A DNA stretch of 64,000 nucleotides from Liolophura sinensis (lineage: Eukaryota > Mollusca > Polyplacophora > Chitonida > Chitonidae), in assembly GCF_032854445.1 (NCBI RefSeq), contig NC_088306.1:7191924-7255923 (forward strand), read 5' to 3'. Within the stretch, counting starts at the first letter, position 1, and every line of letters begins with the position of its first letter. Both the position numbers and the translations under genes were made by a program. Of this stretch, positions 24,540 to 35,960 are shown piece by piece. The notes beneath the pieces were generated by a model. The model was not told the DNA's origin and ran no database searches. It saw only the letters and a program-made list of their open reading frames with translations.

Positions 24540-25210
24540 ATGATTTTTTTATTCATATGATAGCAATTATTTTTTGTATGGGGGAAACCGGAAAGTCCCG
24601 AGGTAAATCACATTCCTCAAGCAATATATGTCCAAGCGATTTAAAGACAAGCATCTTAACCATTACGACTCTGGTTCTAACGGTACTTTTTGCTGCCTTG
24701 ATTGACGCTCAGCTATGGAAGCCGATAGAGAACATCTCGTTACCTGGACCTTTCTAATACAGGGCGAGTCAGCGAGTTAGGGAGGTAGCCAGGTAGTGAG
24801 ACAGCGAGAAGACTTACCTCACTTCGCTACCTCGGTCTTTGCAAAGGTCGAGATAACAAGGGAGCAAGATTATGTTTTATCGCGCTACCTCGCTATCTCG
24901 CATCGCTACCCCGCTGCCTCGCTACCTCGCCATATCCCTTCGCTACCTCGCTGCCTCGCTGCCTCGCCCTAAATCAGAAAGGTCGAGGTAGCCAAGTAGT
25001 GAGATGTCTATCGGCTTCTATACTCAGCACTAAAAGATTAAAGCAAGAAAACAGAGCTGATTTAGGTAACAGGTCTAGTGTCTCCAGTATGATAATTTAA
25101 GGGCTGCAGCACTTTGGCGGCATTGACTTGCCCTACCAAAAGAAGGCACACTATATGAACACACAGCTAATGAGTCTACGTTTGTTATGACTGAATAATT
25201 TGTAAGCACA
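24540..25210 (+). repeat. Dispersed repeat family RD, copy 2, split by the foldback element
   Basis: It repeats the blocks of copy 1 (GGGGGAAACCGGAAAGTCCC, AATCACATTCCTCAAGCAAT, then GGGCTGCAGCACTTTGGCGG and GAAGGCACACTATATGAACA). The foldback element at 24707-25028 sits in its middle, so the foldback arrived after this copy. Confidence 0.62.
24707..25028. mobile_element. ~320-bp foldback element with long inverted termini
   Basis: The left arm from GCTCAGCTATGGAAGCCGAT to GGGCGAG (24766) pairs with the right arm from CTCGCCCTAAATCAGAAAGG to CTATCGGCTTCTATACTCAG. Over some 55-60 bases most positions match. The centre is built of short units of the type CGCTACCTCG on one side and their complement (GAGGTAGC) on the other, so nearly the whole element can fold into one hairpin. 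No coding capacity. Confidence 0.75.
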
Positions 25211-25495
25211 CAAAAAATTCGACCATTGTAAATTTCCGGTCCAAAGAAAGATCCCATTTAGAGTCTTAAGACACAGATAGCAGAATGAAGAATGCATCTT
25301 AATCAAAAGTCCCTATTTAAAACTTAAAGCATCTGCGATGCAGAAATCACAACGTTAACATAATTTTCACAGGCTCAATGAAGATAAAAATGTAAAATAT
25401 TCGAAAGTAACGATCAACGCCATATTACACTACAGACATTAACAACTGGCTGGTACAATACAGAATATTACCGGAACTCGCAAACAAACATTTAT

Positions 25496-25690
25496 TTATC
25501 TGACTGGCGTTTAACGTACTCAAAAATACATCACTGATACAATGGCGGCCATCACAATGGTGTGACAGAGGGCCGAGGGAACACACGACATCCGCAGGAT
25601 GCTGCAAGGCCTTCTCACATACGGCCGGAGAGGAAACCAGAATGAGCTAGACTTGAAACCACAGCGACGGGATTGGAGAGACACTTACAC
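25496..25690 (-). mobile_element. tRNA-derived SINE, old copy
   Basis: The minus-strand order is preserved: CTGGCGTTTAACGTACTCAA, CATCCGCAGGATGCTGCAAG, CATACGGCCGGAGAGGAAAC, ACTTGAAACCACAGCGACG. Many substitutions; the last part of the head is lost. Confidence 0.76.
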
Positions 25691-26229
25691 ACTAGAACAC
25701 AATACACTTTTATAAAATCGGCTATAAGACGCTTGTAAACAATGGCATCGTTGTAAAAGCACCAAAAGGAGAAAAATATGAGAGATCCTTGGAAATTCCG
25801 TCCCGTAACTCTTTCAAGCAGACATATCAAAATCAGTTCAGCATGACCATGAGTGTTACACTGCTGGCACTGTACAATTCCGTCAAGTATCAATGGGTGT
25901 TTTGGGTGATGGGAGGGTAGTAGTAAATGTGGGCAAAAAGTTTCTAGTCCTAATGAAAATGAACAGACTTATGATCTATTTTGACCAGGTGCAAAAAAAT
26001 AGAGGAAAACATAATGCAGAGGTTTATGGTTTATCATCAACCTAAAACCTCTTTGCTGCAGTATTTTCCAATCAGTGTCCCAACAATCTTCAACCCGGAG
26101 GCACGTCTAGAACCCAAATATACGAATTGACCACGTGTAACCTTTTGGGACCTCGCTTGTTCAGATGTTTAACCAGATAGCTTGCTATCACTATACTACC
26201 TTCTCCATTTGTCGGCTTTGGCTTTTGTC

Positions 26230-26705
26230 AGGAATATGGTGAACGTTGGTAGTTTCCTCCACCTTTAAACCTCTGGTTTCCTCCACCCGTAAACATCTGT
26301 TTTCCTCCACTTAAACTTCGGGTTTCCCCCAAACACAAACCTCTGTTTTCCTCCACCCATTATTCTCTGGTTTTCTCGAAGCATAAACCTTTGGTTTTAT
26401 CCATTCTTAAACCTCTGTTTTCCTCCACCCTTAAACCTCTGATTTCCTCCTCCAAAAATCTCTGATCGCCACCTATATAAATATCTGGTTTTCACCCATA
26501 AACCTCTGGCTGCCTTCACCCATAAACCTCTGGTTTCCTTCACCCACAACCCTCTGGTTTCCTTCACCAATAACCCTCTGGTTTCCTGTACCCAATAAAC
26601 CGACCACTGTCATATAACTTAACAGCTCGTTAGCACGGTGTTAAAACAATCAATATTCTTGAGTATACGGTGTAAAGCAACAATCAAATAAATAAATAAA
26701 AACAA
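26230..26705 (+). mobile_element. SINE swollen by an internal ~22-bp minisatellite (26249-26600)
   Basis: About 16 variants of AAACCTCTGGTTTCCTCCAC run in tandem. The right flank continues as a normal SINE body: AATAAACCGACCACTGTCAT, ATATTCTTGAGTATACGGTG, then an ATAAATAAATAAA tail. The unit matches the SINE's own CTCCGGTTTCCTCCACC segment, so the array grew from inside the element. Confidence 0.65.
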
Positions 26706-27074
26706 TCAATCAGTCACTCAACTTATAGGCTTACCCTGGCCAATTTATCATAATGCAATATAATACAAAATATATACACACATTTGTTTTTTCTCGATTT
26801 CACAATCCTAATATCGAAAGAGAACTTCCTGACTCTTTCTGATGTTTTTCAGCAATGCTAAAAAAGCTATTAATTGTATAGGTCGCATTATGTCGGTGCC
26901 TGTTCTTGGACAGCCGCATTAGGCCAAGAGAGCTTTCAGACAGCCAATAGCATGGGAATACGAATGAGTGCAACTCATGACACCCTCCCCCCAACCCACC
27001 CCCACCCTTGCCCCCCAACACACACCATTGCTCTCTCACTGTGTGTGAGGCTTTGGTGGCAACAAACAATCAAA

Positions 27075-27205
27075 AGGTGGGAAAGTTAGTCAGTAATTTG
27101 GCAATGGTAGGTAGCGGTTGTCTAGCACGCTCCGGATTCGTCAACCCATATTCATCGTATGTGTGAAATATTCTTGAGTATTGCCTTAATAAACAACTAA
27201 AATAC
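27075..27205 (+). mobile_element. SINE, variant B tail
   Basis: GGGAAAGTTAGTCAGTAATT, a Pro-box-like CACGCTCCGGATTCG and GTGTGAAATATTCTTGAGTA define a second SINE variant sharing only the last part with the main family. The head is missing. Confidence 0.62.
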
Positions 27206-27734
27206 ATTAATGATCTCATGATATTTTTTTAGCTCAAACAGTCTGTCATTATGCCCTCTACCTGCACTTATTGCTAGAACATCACCACGAGTTTCGCATC
27301 GACCAACCACAGCATTCAGCAGTAAACAGTAAGCAATAGATTCCACTCATGTCTGTGACATTACAAAGAGATGTACATCTTGCATTACCTTTTCATCCTA
27401 GGTTACCCATTATCCCTGTTACGGGAAAGGTGAGGAGTTTAATCAAGTCATACCAATCTTAAATCGCGTTTTCTTGCCACAGGTTAATAACATTAACGCA
27501 GTGGAATTGACTATCGACATTTTCAGCACTCTGGGGGGTTGACATGAGAAAAATCTTAGTAGTGGACAGAGTCAGACCTAGGTCAGACACATGGGAAAAT
27601 ATTGTAATTAGATAAGTGAAGACCAGATACCGATAATTGACGTTTTGACCTCCGGGTCACCGTATACTTGGTCAGCATTTGTATTGTCGAAATACACACA
27701 TCAGCTCTGAAATTTAAGCGTCAATATTTTACTT

Positions 27735-27801
27735 TATTTATTCAGTTGATTGGTGTTTTGCGTCCAAATCAAGAATATTTTATTTATACGACGGCATGTA
27801 G
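27735..27801 (-). mobile_element. SINE tail fragment
   Basis: TTGATTGGTGTTTTGCGTCC followed by AAGAATATTTTATTTATACG and ACGGC. Only the 3' end of the minus-strand element remains. Confidence 0.68.
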
Positions 27802-27857
27802 AAAAAAAAAGCGAGAAGAACTCGAACAGATTTGACATAAATGGCCTCGTGTGCATT

Positions 27858-28105
27858 ATGAGTAAAACCTGAGCAGCGACGATGGCGTGAAACGCCCACA
27901 CGTAATCACCAAAATACAGCCTCTTCTCAGCTTACCTGAGTAAGAGGTTTATTTTGTTCATGTAAATGCTTATAAAATTAGCAAATTCCAGGCTCCCTAA
28001 CACCAAGGCTTAAGTAGAATAAGATAAAAAAATCTAGGTAATTTAACACTCGTCACTGATCTAGAATTACTCAAAATGTGACGTGGTCATTACATTTCAA
28101 ACCCA
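27858..28105 (+). repeat. Dispersed repeat family RA
   Basis: GTAAAACCTGAGCAGCGACG, CACACGTAATC, CAGCTTACCTGAGTAAGAGG, TTCATGTAAATGCTTA, GGCTTAAGTAGAATAAG and GTCACTGATCTAGAATTACT follow in family order. Confidence 0.75.
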
Positions 28106-28192
28106 CGACCATCCGCAGACTTTCTAACTTCCCACCGACAAATTCGTACAGTTCATATGTCACTGTGCCGCGTTAGAACGCTCTAAGCGATC

Positions 28193-28859
28193 TTAAAAGA
28201 AAAGAACACGTTTACTCAAACTATACTTTAAATGAAAGAGCCATACAAAGTGTGTGCAATTCTATTTAATTTGTTTTTTTTTTTTACACTTTTCTAATGT
28301 TTTCACACTAGAAGACGGTTTTAAACATTTTCATTTTCTCCCAAATTCACCGATCCGAGGCACATGGGAAGTCCTGCCATATTGTAGGCTTGTCCAATTA
28401 AAACCCTCTTTTTTTGCTCTTGAATATTCATTGTGACGTCAAGGTGCTTAAGGTTTTACTGTTACTATATGATTTAAGTGCATTTCCAGCCTGAGATAAA
28501 AAGGTCATATATATATCGTGATAATCGTGTATTTTAAGGTCTGTAAAAACCAACTCAAGAATGGAAGAGTTTGGGATGTACTAAATATCCACATCATGCC
28601 CACATTCGTGGCTGTTCTCTGACAAAATGTGTCTGGAATGCTATGTCCTGAAGAGCTACTACGCAAAGCTAAGCCCGATCACGTGTGTAATCTGTCAAGA
28701 TGGCGGCGTAAATGAGACTTCTGAATCTTCCAAGTTTAACTATTAAATACTGAAATAACAAGCCCTGCTGACTGACTGAAATTGAGATATTTTGTTTAAC
28801 CTTAAGTATAGCCGTTTCATTAAAGGTATAGGTTGTATAAATGTGTTCTTTTCTTTTAA
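28193..28859. mobile_element. TTAA-flanked MITE, 659 bp between the TTAA sites
   Basis: TTAA at 28193-28196 and 28856-28859 bound inverted termini that start AAGAAAAGAACAC on both strands and continue for about 40-45 bases (ACTATACTTTAAATGAAA on the left, ACCTATACCTTTAATGAAA on the right strand). TTAA duplication with inverted ends suggests a non-autonomous piggyBac-type element. The 65-residue open frame at its right end is not treated as a gene. Confidence 0.72.
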
Positions 28860-29019
28860 AGCCCATTCACAATTTCAGGCAGGCTCACTTAAGTTCGTAC
28901 AGTTGTAAATCACGTCCAGGCCATAGCTATCTGTAAGTTCGTACATCGCAATCATACATGTATAGCCACCAAGCTAAATGTCCGTCCTGCAATTATACAC
29001 CGACAATACAAAGGATGTA

Positions 29020-29490
29020 TGGAACGTAACACTAGAGCGGTGAAGAAAACGGGATAGGTGGTAAACGGTGGAATTGTAATCAGTGGAATCCTATCTACGG
29101 TTTTATTCTAACTGTTCATGTAAATGTTCGAATTTAAGTAACACAAATGCCACTTATCCAGTGTTTATGCGAATCAGGGTTCCATAAAATAGAACGAAAG
29201 TAACCCCGCGTATTGAAGTCATATTTGTCAATCTATATTTCGCCTATTATGCTTTTGTCAACGTAAGAATACATAAGCTTATGCACGCATATGCATGCAC
29301 GTATCTAAGGTCTTAACTTATGACTTCAATACTCGGAGTTACAATCCTTCTATTTTAAACTAGACACCTCTTGTCGAGACTTCAGCAAAATAGGGTAAAA
29401 AAAAACTGAAAACTAAATGAAATTTACTAGATGTGACTGGTCTAAATGTACTCAATTTAGCGGGTTGTCATCACATTTACGAAGTAAGAA
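29020..29490 (+). repeat. Dispersed repeat family RA, interrupted copy
   Basis: The 5' half (29020-29160, with TTTTATTCTAACTGTTCATG and TGTAAATGTTCG) and a 3' piece (29400-29490, with ACTGGTCTAAATGTACTCAA and GGTTGTCATCACATT) are in order, with about 240 unrelated bases between them. Confidence 0.55.
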
Positions 29491-30034
29491 TGATGCAACG
29501 TCCTATAGTGTCCCGCCATATGCTCATACCTCAGCGTGAAGACAGGTTCTCTCTATAATAAGGAAAAGTACATTTATGCGTTCCGCAAAGGTCCTTTACT
29601 TATAAACATAAATGCATCTGTTACCCATGCATAGAACCTTAAGTGCCCTTCAGTGTGTCCATATAGGGGAATGTCAGGCTATTGCCACTATGTGTTTATC
29701 ACATTGTCTCCTAGCACTGCGAGCACAGCGCGTGATGGATAGAGAATGTCTCAGGTATCAGGTACCAGACTGCCTTCCAAGGGAAAAAAAAATTCCGCAT
29801 TGTCAGACAGCTGGTAGTACAGACTTTCAACCAGAATCCCGTGGACTCTTTTCCCCATAGGAAGCATTAGTGTATCGTAGAGATGTAGAGGTCATGTGAC
29901 AAAGTCAATATATAAATGTCAGAGGAGTGTGTTCCAGAAGTCAATGACTAGAGCCTTATAGTCTTAGAAGAAAAGAAACATTCACATCACGTCAGTTATG
30001 TTATAAATGAATACAAAAGAATACAGCAGGGTGA

Positions 30035-30165
30035 GTAAAACTAGAGGAAGCATGACAGTGCCATAGTTGGCAAATTGTCACACATATTTGGTCAAATCTG
30101 GTCTAATTTGGGTTTTATTAGAACTGTTCATGCAAATGCTTTAAACGTAGCAATATAGCCCTCCA
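30035..30165 (+). repeat. Dispersed repeat family RA, 5' half
   Basis: GTAAAACTAGAGGAAGCATG, CATAGTTGGCAAATTGTCAC and GGGTTTTATTAGAACTGTTC then CATGCAAATGCTT; the 3' half is absent. Confidence 0.68.
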
Positions 30166-30903
30166 TCCCCTCCGCTTCCACAAGAAAACATGAATTTCAT
30201 GAATAGGATCAACAGAAAGAACTTAAGAAATTCCGACTTTCTGAGAGCCAACATCGTTTGAGACTTTTGTATCATTTTATGTAAGGATTCTTTCACTCAC
30301 CATGCCATAACGTTGGTCATTATGAGATAGGTAAAGCCGCTTCTGGCGTGGTTCCGTATGTTGTTCGCCTATATGAGACAGACTCAAGGTTTCTGGTCTG
30401 AAAGCTCTCAATTCTGTCCTGTACAGCCTATAACAACGAACCATCATCCTTTGTTTTCAGTGGATCAGACTTCAAACAATTATGTAGAGAATAGCTTACA
30501 TGAATAGTTAGAAAAACTTTGGTTTGTCATTGTTATTTTAATGTGTATTACAAGAAGTCGTTTCGACCTATATGTACACCTCACAATAGTATGACCACAG
30601 AGTGACAATCGCAGTATTTGATCTGATTTGATCCTAAAAAGTTTGTAGAAATAAGTTTTCTTATTTAGAAATGCATTTATCCAGCAGTAGACGAAGTACT
30701 CCGTTTATCATTGAACAATAACGGTCGAGAGGGGGCTTTAGCCTTTTGGAGTTTGCAGAATAGCGACATACAACTGCAGTGCAACTGTAGTGTATACTGT
30801 GCGGATGCTGGGGGGTATTGTGTGTCTCAAACTGCAAGCAGCCAGCGCAGAGTACCAAAAAAGCACGATTGTTCACTGTGCACTGTGCTTCATAGATGTA
30901 TCT

Positions 30904-31375
30904 GTAACTTTGATATATGAACAGTAACTTTGATATATGAACAGTTACAATTTATGCGCAGTTACAATTTATGCGCAGTTGAGCTACATACTTTAATTAA
31001 ACTAGCTTGGTACACGATTTAATACTGAGTCCATCCATTCATTCATTTATCTAGAAATTTCTTGGGTCTTTCTCTACTATGCATTTAAACTTTCGTATAC
31101 TAACCGTCAACCAGTAAAGACGTTCCAAATCAATAACCGCAAGGCAAACTCTCAAAACTCGGTTTAACACCACTGGAAACTGCTAAGTGCTGCCTTTGCA
31201 TGAATCCGTCCTACTTCCTGGTGGTTTATGTTGAACGTTGTTTTGGGAATTGACCATGCGGCTATTGACCCAGAACGTCCGTTCTGGTTGACGGCTGATA
31301 TACGCATGTCTGTTTTGACGCCTGTATTAATGGCTTTGCTGTGCACTAGTCTAAATCTAGGCGTCAATTTCATCA
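30904..31375 (+). repeat. Dispersed repeat family RC with two doublets at its start
   Basis: GTAACTTTGATATATGAACA occurs twice in tandem (30904, 30924), then GTTACAATTTATGCGCA twice (30944, 30961). Downstream, GGTACACGATTTAATACTGA and, after a gap, TTGACCATGCGGCTATTGAC and GGTTGACGGCTGATATACGC match the other RC copies. Confidence 0.62.
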
Positions 31376-31605
31376 CTCAAAGGAACTTGCCTCTTCTTGA
31401 CACTTAAACCAGTCAAACCAAAATACACCCAGAGTGTAGACAAAAATGTAACAGATGCATTTTAAGGACGACATAAATCGTGAATGTAACACTTTTATCT
31501 GCATGCGGAGCCTTGGCCATAGTAATCAGTCGACAACAACAGTCTAAGGTTTGTTGAAGACCTCGTCCTCAACCAATACGGATGGCAGATTTGTACATCA
31601 GATGT

Positions 31606-31755
31606 GGGAAAGTTCGTTAGTAGCTTGCCAAAGCTCAGTGATATACGGCGGGTTTTTCCAGTTTGCTGTACCCATGAAGCCGATCGCCCTCATACAGGAG
31701 AAAATATATCGAGTATGACGCTAAAAAATGAAATAAATATATAAATAAATGTAAC
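31606..31755 (+). mobile_element. SINE, variant B tail, degraded
   Basis: GTGGGAAAGTTCGTTAGTAG, TTGCCAAAGCTCAGTGATAT and a tail ending AATATATAAATAAAT. Strongly diverged; head missing. Confidence 0.5.
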
Positions 31756-33262
31756 AATTCTATTATTGCGAACTTTGGTAGCCCCTTAGAGAGCATCCGT
31801 TAGTCCCTGGAACTAAATATGTTTTTTTTTAAAGCCTCAAAACCGAAACATACATTAGATAAAAAAATGCAACAAGGACGACATTGGGTTCATTTTCAAA
31901 CAAAAATTAGCTAATTACTGATGCACCATTAGTGGTTCTATAAACAGAGAAGTGAGCTTTCCTTCGAAATTCCATTTCTGGTTAATGAACAAAAACAAGC
32001 CATCTTTAGACGTTTACATGGCTTTCGCGCATTGTAGTGTTAATTCATGTAAAGATTACAGTTTGCCTATCCTCGAGGCATTTCCCAGAGAATCTTCAAG
32101 GAAAACAAGCTCTTTAACATCCGGGGTCGTTAATAACATGTTACGCCTTGGATAAACGGATTAACAACGCCTGAGCCACCAAGTAGTCAGCCTAAGACCT
32201 TGACTTACATGCTATCCGAGAGGCGGATTCTGCAAATGGCGGAAATTGCTCATCCTCCACTTGTGACGTTTAACGCTTTATGGCAGAAGCCATTTTTTTT
32301 AGTTCTACGCAGAAACAAAGAAGTGCACCGTACAGGAAGCTAATAAAATTTACCACGGCGGAAACCCAGCCTTACAGAGCTTGATATTTACGGTGGGAAC
32401 AAAAACTGGGTCAATATCGTAGTCGTTGGCAAACAGCGATAACGGAGTGGAAATTGGCATTTGCTCACAGATGACCGAAGAAACGTTAATTTCCTAAAAA
32501 ATAAATGACCCAACAACCTTGAATTATTGCACCTCACGCTGACATGTTTGGTATTTTGTTTGGTTTTATGGCTGTAATGTAATATATTGTGCAATTAATG
32601 GTTGACGAATCTACGAATTTTATTCCAACATTTTAACACGGTCTAATATCCAACAGTCTTTTCGTCACTGCATGCTATTCTTCCAAGCTGTTTACAAATA
32701 TGAGTACTAAAGGCAATGTGTACCTTAAATTTACATGTTGTGTACCTACATCTTAAAAGTACACCAAATTGCGCTTCTGTGTCTCTTACACAAACACATA
32801 TGTACAATGCTCCACACATTTACCTTTTGGGAGTAGAACGGCTTATCAGTGTACAAATATATCTATGGTTTTTACACACGATGAATAAGACTAGCTCACT
32901 AAGAGGTTGGAAATTAAGGCGCAAGAAAGCAACGTTTGCGTCGATTTAAAAACTGATAGTGGACTCTACGTGATCGCCGTCGTGTAAAGTATGGCGTAAA
33001 ATACCACTTAAAGTATATTACTAATGATAGCACACCGTGTACCGCACTACGATTTTAAACCAGTAAGCATAGAGCTTGGCGAGGTATCGTATTTCTAAGC
33101 TTGCCCAGATATTATATACTTTTTTATTCTCAGAATGTTTAGGGTAATGGCTGTGCTTCTTTGCATGTGGCCGGCTTTTTTAGGCCGTTGGATGTTACTC
33201 TACCCAAATTGATCTTTTGAACAGCTATAAGTAGTCTGGTCGACGGAGTGGGTTGTTATCTT

Positions 33263-33556
33263 TGGCTTAGGGAGCGAGTTGTATAATGGTTAGAGGAGAT
33301 TGTCTTTGAATCGGTAGGACTTGCAAGGTGCGGGTTTAAATCCTAAGAAAGGGGGTCGGTAGATTCAGCCGCTTTCACTGCTTCTGTGGCCTTGATGACT
33401 ACACGTTTCCCAAGACACTTGTGGTGCCGTTTGCGAGGCCTATTATTCTTGAGAAATGTCGTCACTAACTTGCCACCATGTATCGGTGGTTTACCCCTGG
33501 CACTCATCGTGGAATTGAAACATTCTTGAGTAAGGCATTAGACAACAACCAAGTAT
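33263..33556 (+). mobile_element. SINE variant B, full length with tRNA-like head
   Basis: The head GGGAGCGAGTTGTATAATGG has an A-box-like segment and the B box GGGTTTAAATCC lies at 33332-33343, about 70 bases in, as in a tRNA. The body has CTTCTGTGGCCTTGATGACT and CACTAACTTGCC, and the tail ends ATTCTTGAGTAAGGC. The head differs from the main SINE family while the tail is related, which suggests head exchange. Confidence 0.7.
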
Positions 33557-33806
33557 AAAGAGTACGGTATAATTTATTGGCTTACATACACGACTTGATA
33601 AATTTTAATATTATCTCACCATTGATAGAGTGAGAGATTCAGGTCAACCGTTTACTAGAAAACATATGCTACTATATATATCATGTAAATATGCTTAACA
33701 ATACACCTAAGACTAATTCATGCATTACAAAATTTTGAACGCTCACTTGCAAGACTCACGATTTTTGTGATAAAGGGGTGTGTTTTCACCAGAATACTTG
33801 GGGAAA

Positions 33807-34036
33807 ATACCGGTTATCCCCTGTAAATAACGGTTGTCTCTCTAAATACCGTTGGCTCCTATAAAAAAAAAAAACGGTTGCCCCTACAATTAACGGATTC
33901 CTCTATAAATATCGGTTGCCTGTATAAATAACGTCGGTCTCTGTAAATAATAGTTTCCTCTATAAATAACGGTTACCTCTCTCAATAACGGTTGCCTCTC
34001 TTAATAACGGTTGCTTCTGTAAATAACTGTTGTCCC
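33807..34036. repeat. 19-bp degenerate minisatellite
   Basis: Ten to eleven units of AATAACGGTTGCCTCTCTT type. The last three are the most regular. A 12-A run interrupts it near 33862. Confidence 0.75.
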
Positions 34037-34708
34037 GTGTGTGTCATAAAGCTGACACAGAAACTGTGAGAAGTAGGTGAACCCAAATCAGTCTTTTTCT
34101 AAGTATCACCGTGCATATATACATGTTGAAACATCCCCGTTGTTACTTCACCGTCTCTCATGCTTATACCAGTTGATTTTGGTGCAAATGTCTGAGCTGT
34201 CACCAACGTTAATGACACAGAAGTTGTGCTGTATTATTTATGTGCAAATAATACAGATCATGAACTCTATACACATGTTTTTCGATCTTGAAAGATATCT
34301 AAATAAAGCAAATCCATTGTTGTCATTTTGGGTGGAAGAAAACATAATGGTCAATGCTATTTACAGTTATAAATCAATGCAAACGCTTTAAAATGCGTGG
34401 TAGACATTAAGATAGGCAGAAAACGATTTTAACAGTTCAAGGGAAACTACTCAGAACGCATACCTAAAGGTGACCTTGAACCAAGATTTAACGGCAGATC
34501 TTCCTCATGCAACGGGTGGCTGTGTTATCTGAAGATATAAACGTCAGAAGCCCGTCCTTGAAGCACGTAAAACATTGCACACAGCGGTTACTGCCGGTAC
34601 TGCATCCTTTACATCCCTGTAAAAGACCTCTAATTTTGTATAGTTCTTTTAATTATATTGCTGCAATGTACTCGTAAAATGTTTTGGAAATGCTGTATAT
34701 ACATATAT

Positions 34709-35559
34709 TGTTACGACCCAAACTGTCTGTATTATAAAGAGATGGCTTGCTCGAAATACACGACAGTTTAGCCGCACAAAAAAGTAACCAAAACCAGCAG
34801 ATTTTTTTTCAACAATTTATTAGGTTTAACAAGAACAGATAACAAGACTTATACAAATACTAAAGTACTTACATGTACAACAGTGTCAAGTAGAATGGAC
34901 GCATATATTCCACAATATATACCATACAGGCATAAATGCTCAGAGGCAAATTCACAAGAGGGAAAATCTACAGTATAACAGAGTGTATGACGAAATATAC
35001 ACGCAAATCCACAGACAGGGTCCGTGTACTAATAGGCACTGTGTATACAAGAGCACAAATTAAACATACAAGTTCAGACGAACAAGTGCACGGTGGAGAT
35101 AGGATATAACCAAGCCAGAGGCTATAAAGACACCAAAATTTAGCACAAAAGGCCTACTAAAGTAACACACAGCAAAAGCACCCAAAATTCTCAATAATTC
35201 TCCTTTCTCCTCCTTTGACCTGCTTTCATTGGTCTTATATAGACTGGTGGAATTTTCTAGAATAAGAAAATTCTTGAACACTTCTTGTCAGCAAGCAGGC
35301 CCCGAACTGAGCATATTCTGGAACATTCTAAGGCAGAGACAGATAGCAGGCCCTGAACTCAGCATATGTAAACAGTGGCCAGTTAAATTTAGAAGCTAAC
35401 GGCAGTTGTTCACATAACAATATGTCAATATTTTGTATGTTTTCTTGAAGGAATCCCCGTGTGGTCCCTGGTGGTGTGGTGGGTACACAACAGTATGAGG
35501 GCCGAGAAAGACCATTGTCCCACTGCCTGGTTATACCAAGGGCAAAAATCAAAAAAACA
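34709..35559 (-). mobile_element. Solo LTR (about 850 bp), minus strand
   Basis: Read on the minus strand, the segment has a TATA box (TATATAAG, 35241-35234), a long R/U5-like stretch, AATAAA (34821-34816) and a 3' end GGGTCGTAACA. This is the layout of an LTR ending in CA. The 5' edge (TGTTTTTTTGATTTTTG) is a guess and no clear target-site duplication was found. AGCAGGCCC(C/T)GAACT(G/C)AGCAT is duplicated in the U3 part. No second LTR, gag or pol was seen. Confidence 0.55.
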
Positions 35560-35772
35560 TCAAATATGATGTTTTCTTAGGGGTCCACGCTGGTTGTCCT
35601 GCGGTACAACTATTGTTTTCGTTCGGATTATTATTGTTTATTCAAGTTTTAGAATGAATGTGGTTTTTCGGGAATTCTCCAATAAAATCCTAAACCAGAA
35701 TGCATTACTATTATCGCACTGTACGTAAGGATCTAGCTGCTAAATCATGCCTGATTTTATTGCTTCTTTTCT

Positions 35773-35960
35773 TAATTTATTTGATTGGTGTTACGTGCCA
35801 GTGAGTTCAAGGTGCCCTATGGATATTGCCCAAACTATATTTTTGATATTAACACGCTGGGAAAGTTCGTCAGTAACCAACCAAAGGTCGGTGGATTACC
35901 TCGGGCACTCCGGTTTAGTAAATACAGAAACATTACCACATACACGTATAAATATACCAT
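35773..35960. mobile_element. Two SINE fragments, opposite orientations
   Basis: A minus-strand tail (TTTATTTGATTGGTGTTACG, 35778-35800) is followed by a plus-strand variant B piece (GGGAAAGTTCGTCAGTAACC, GGTCGGTGGATTACCTCGGG). Confidence 0.55.
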
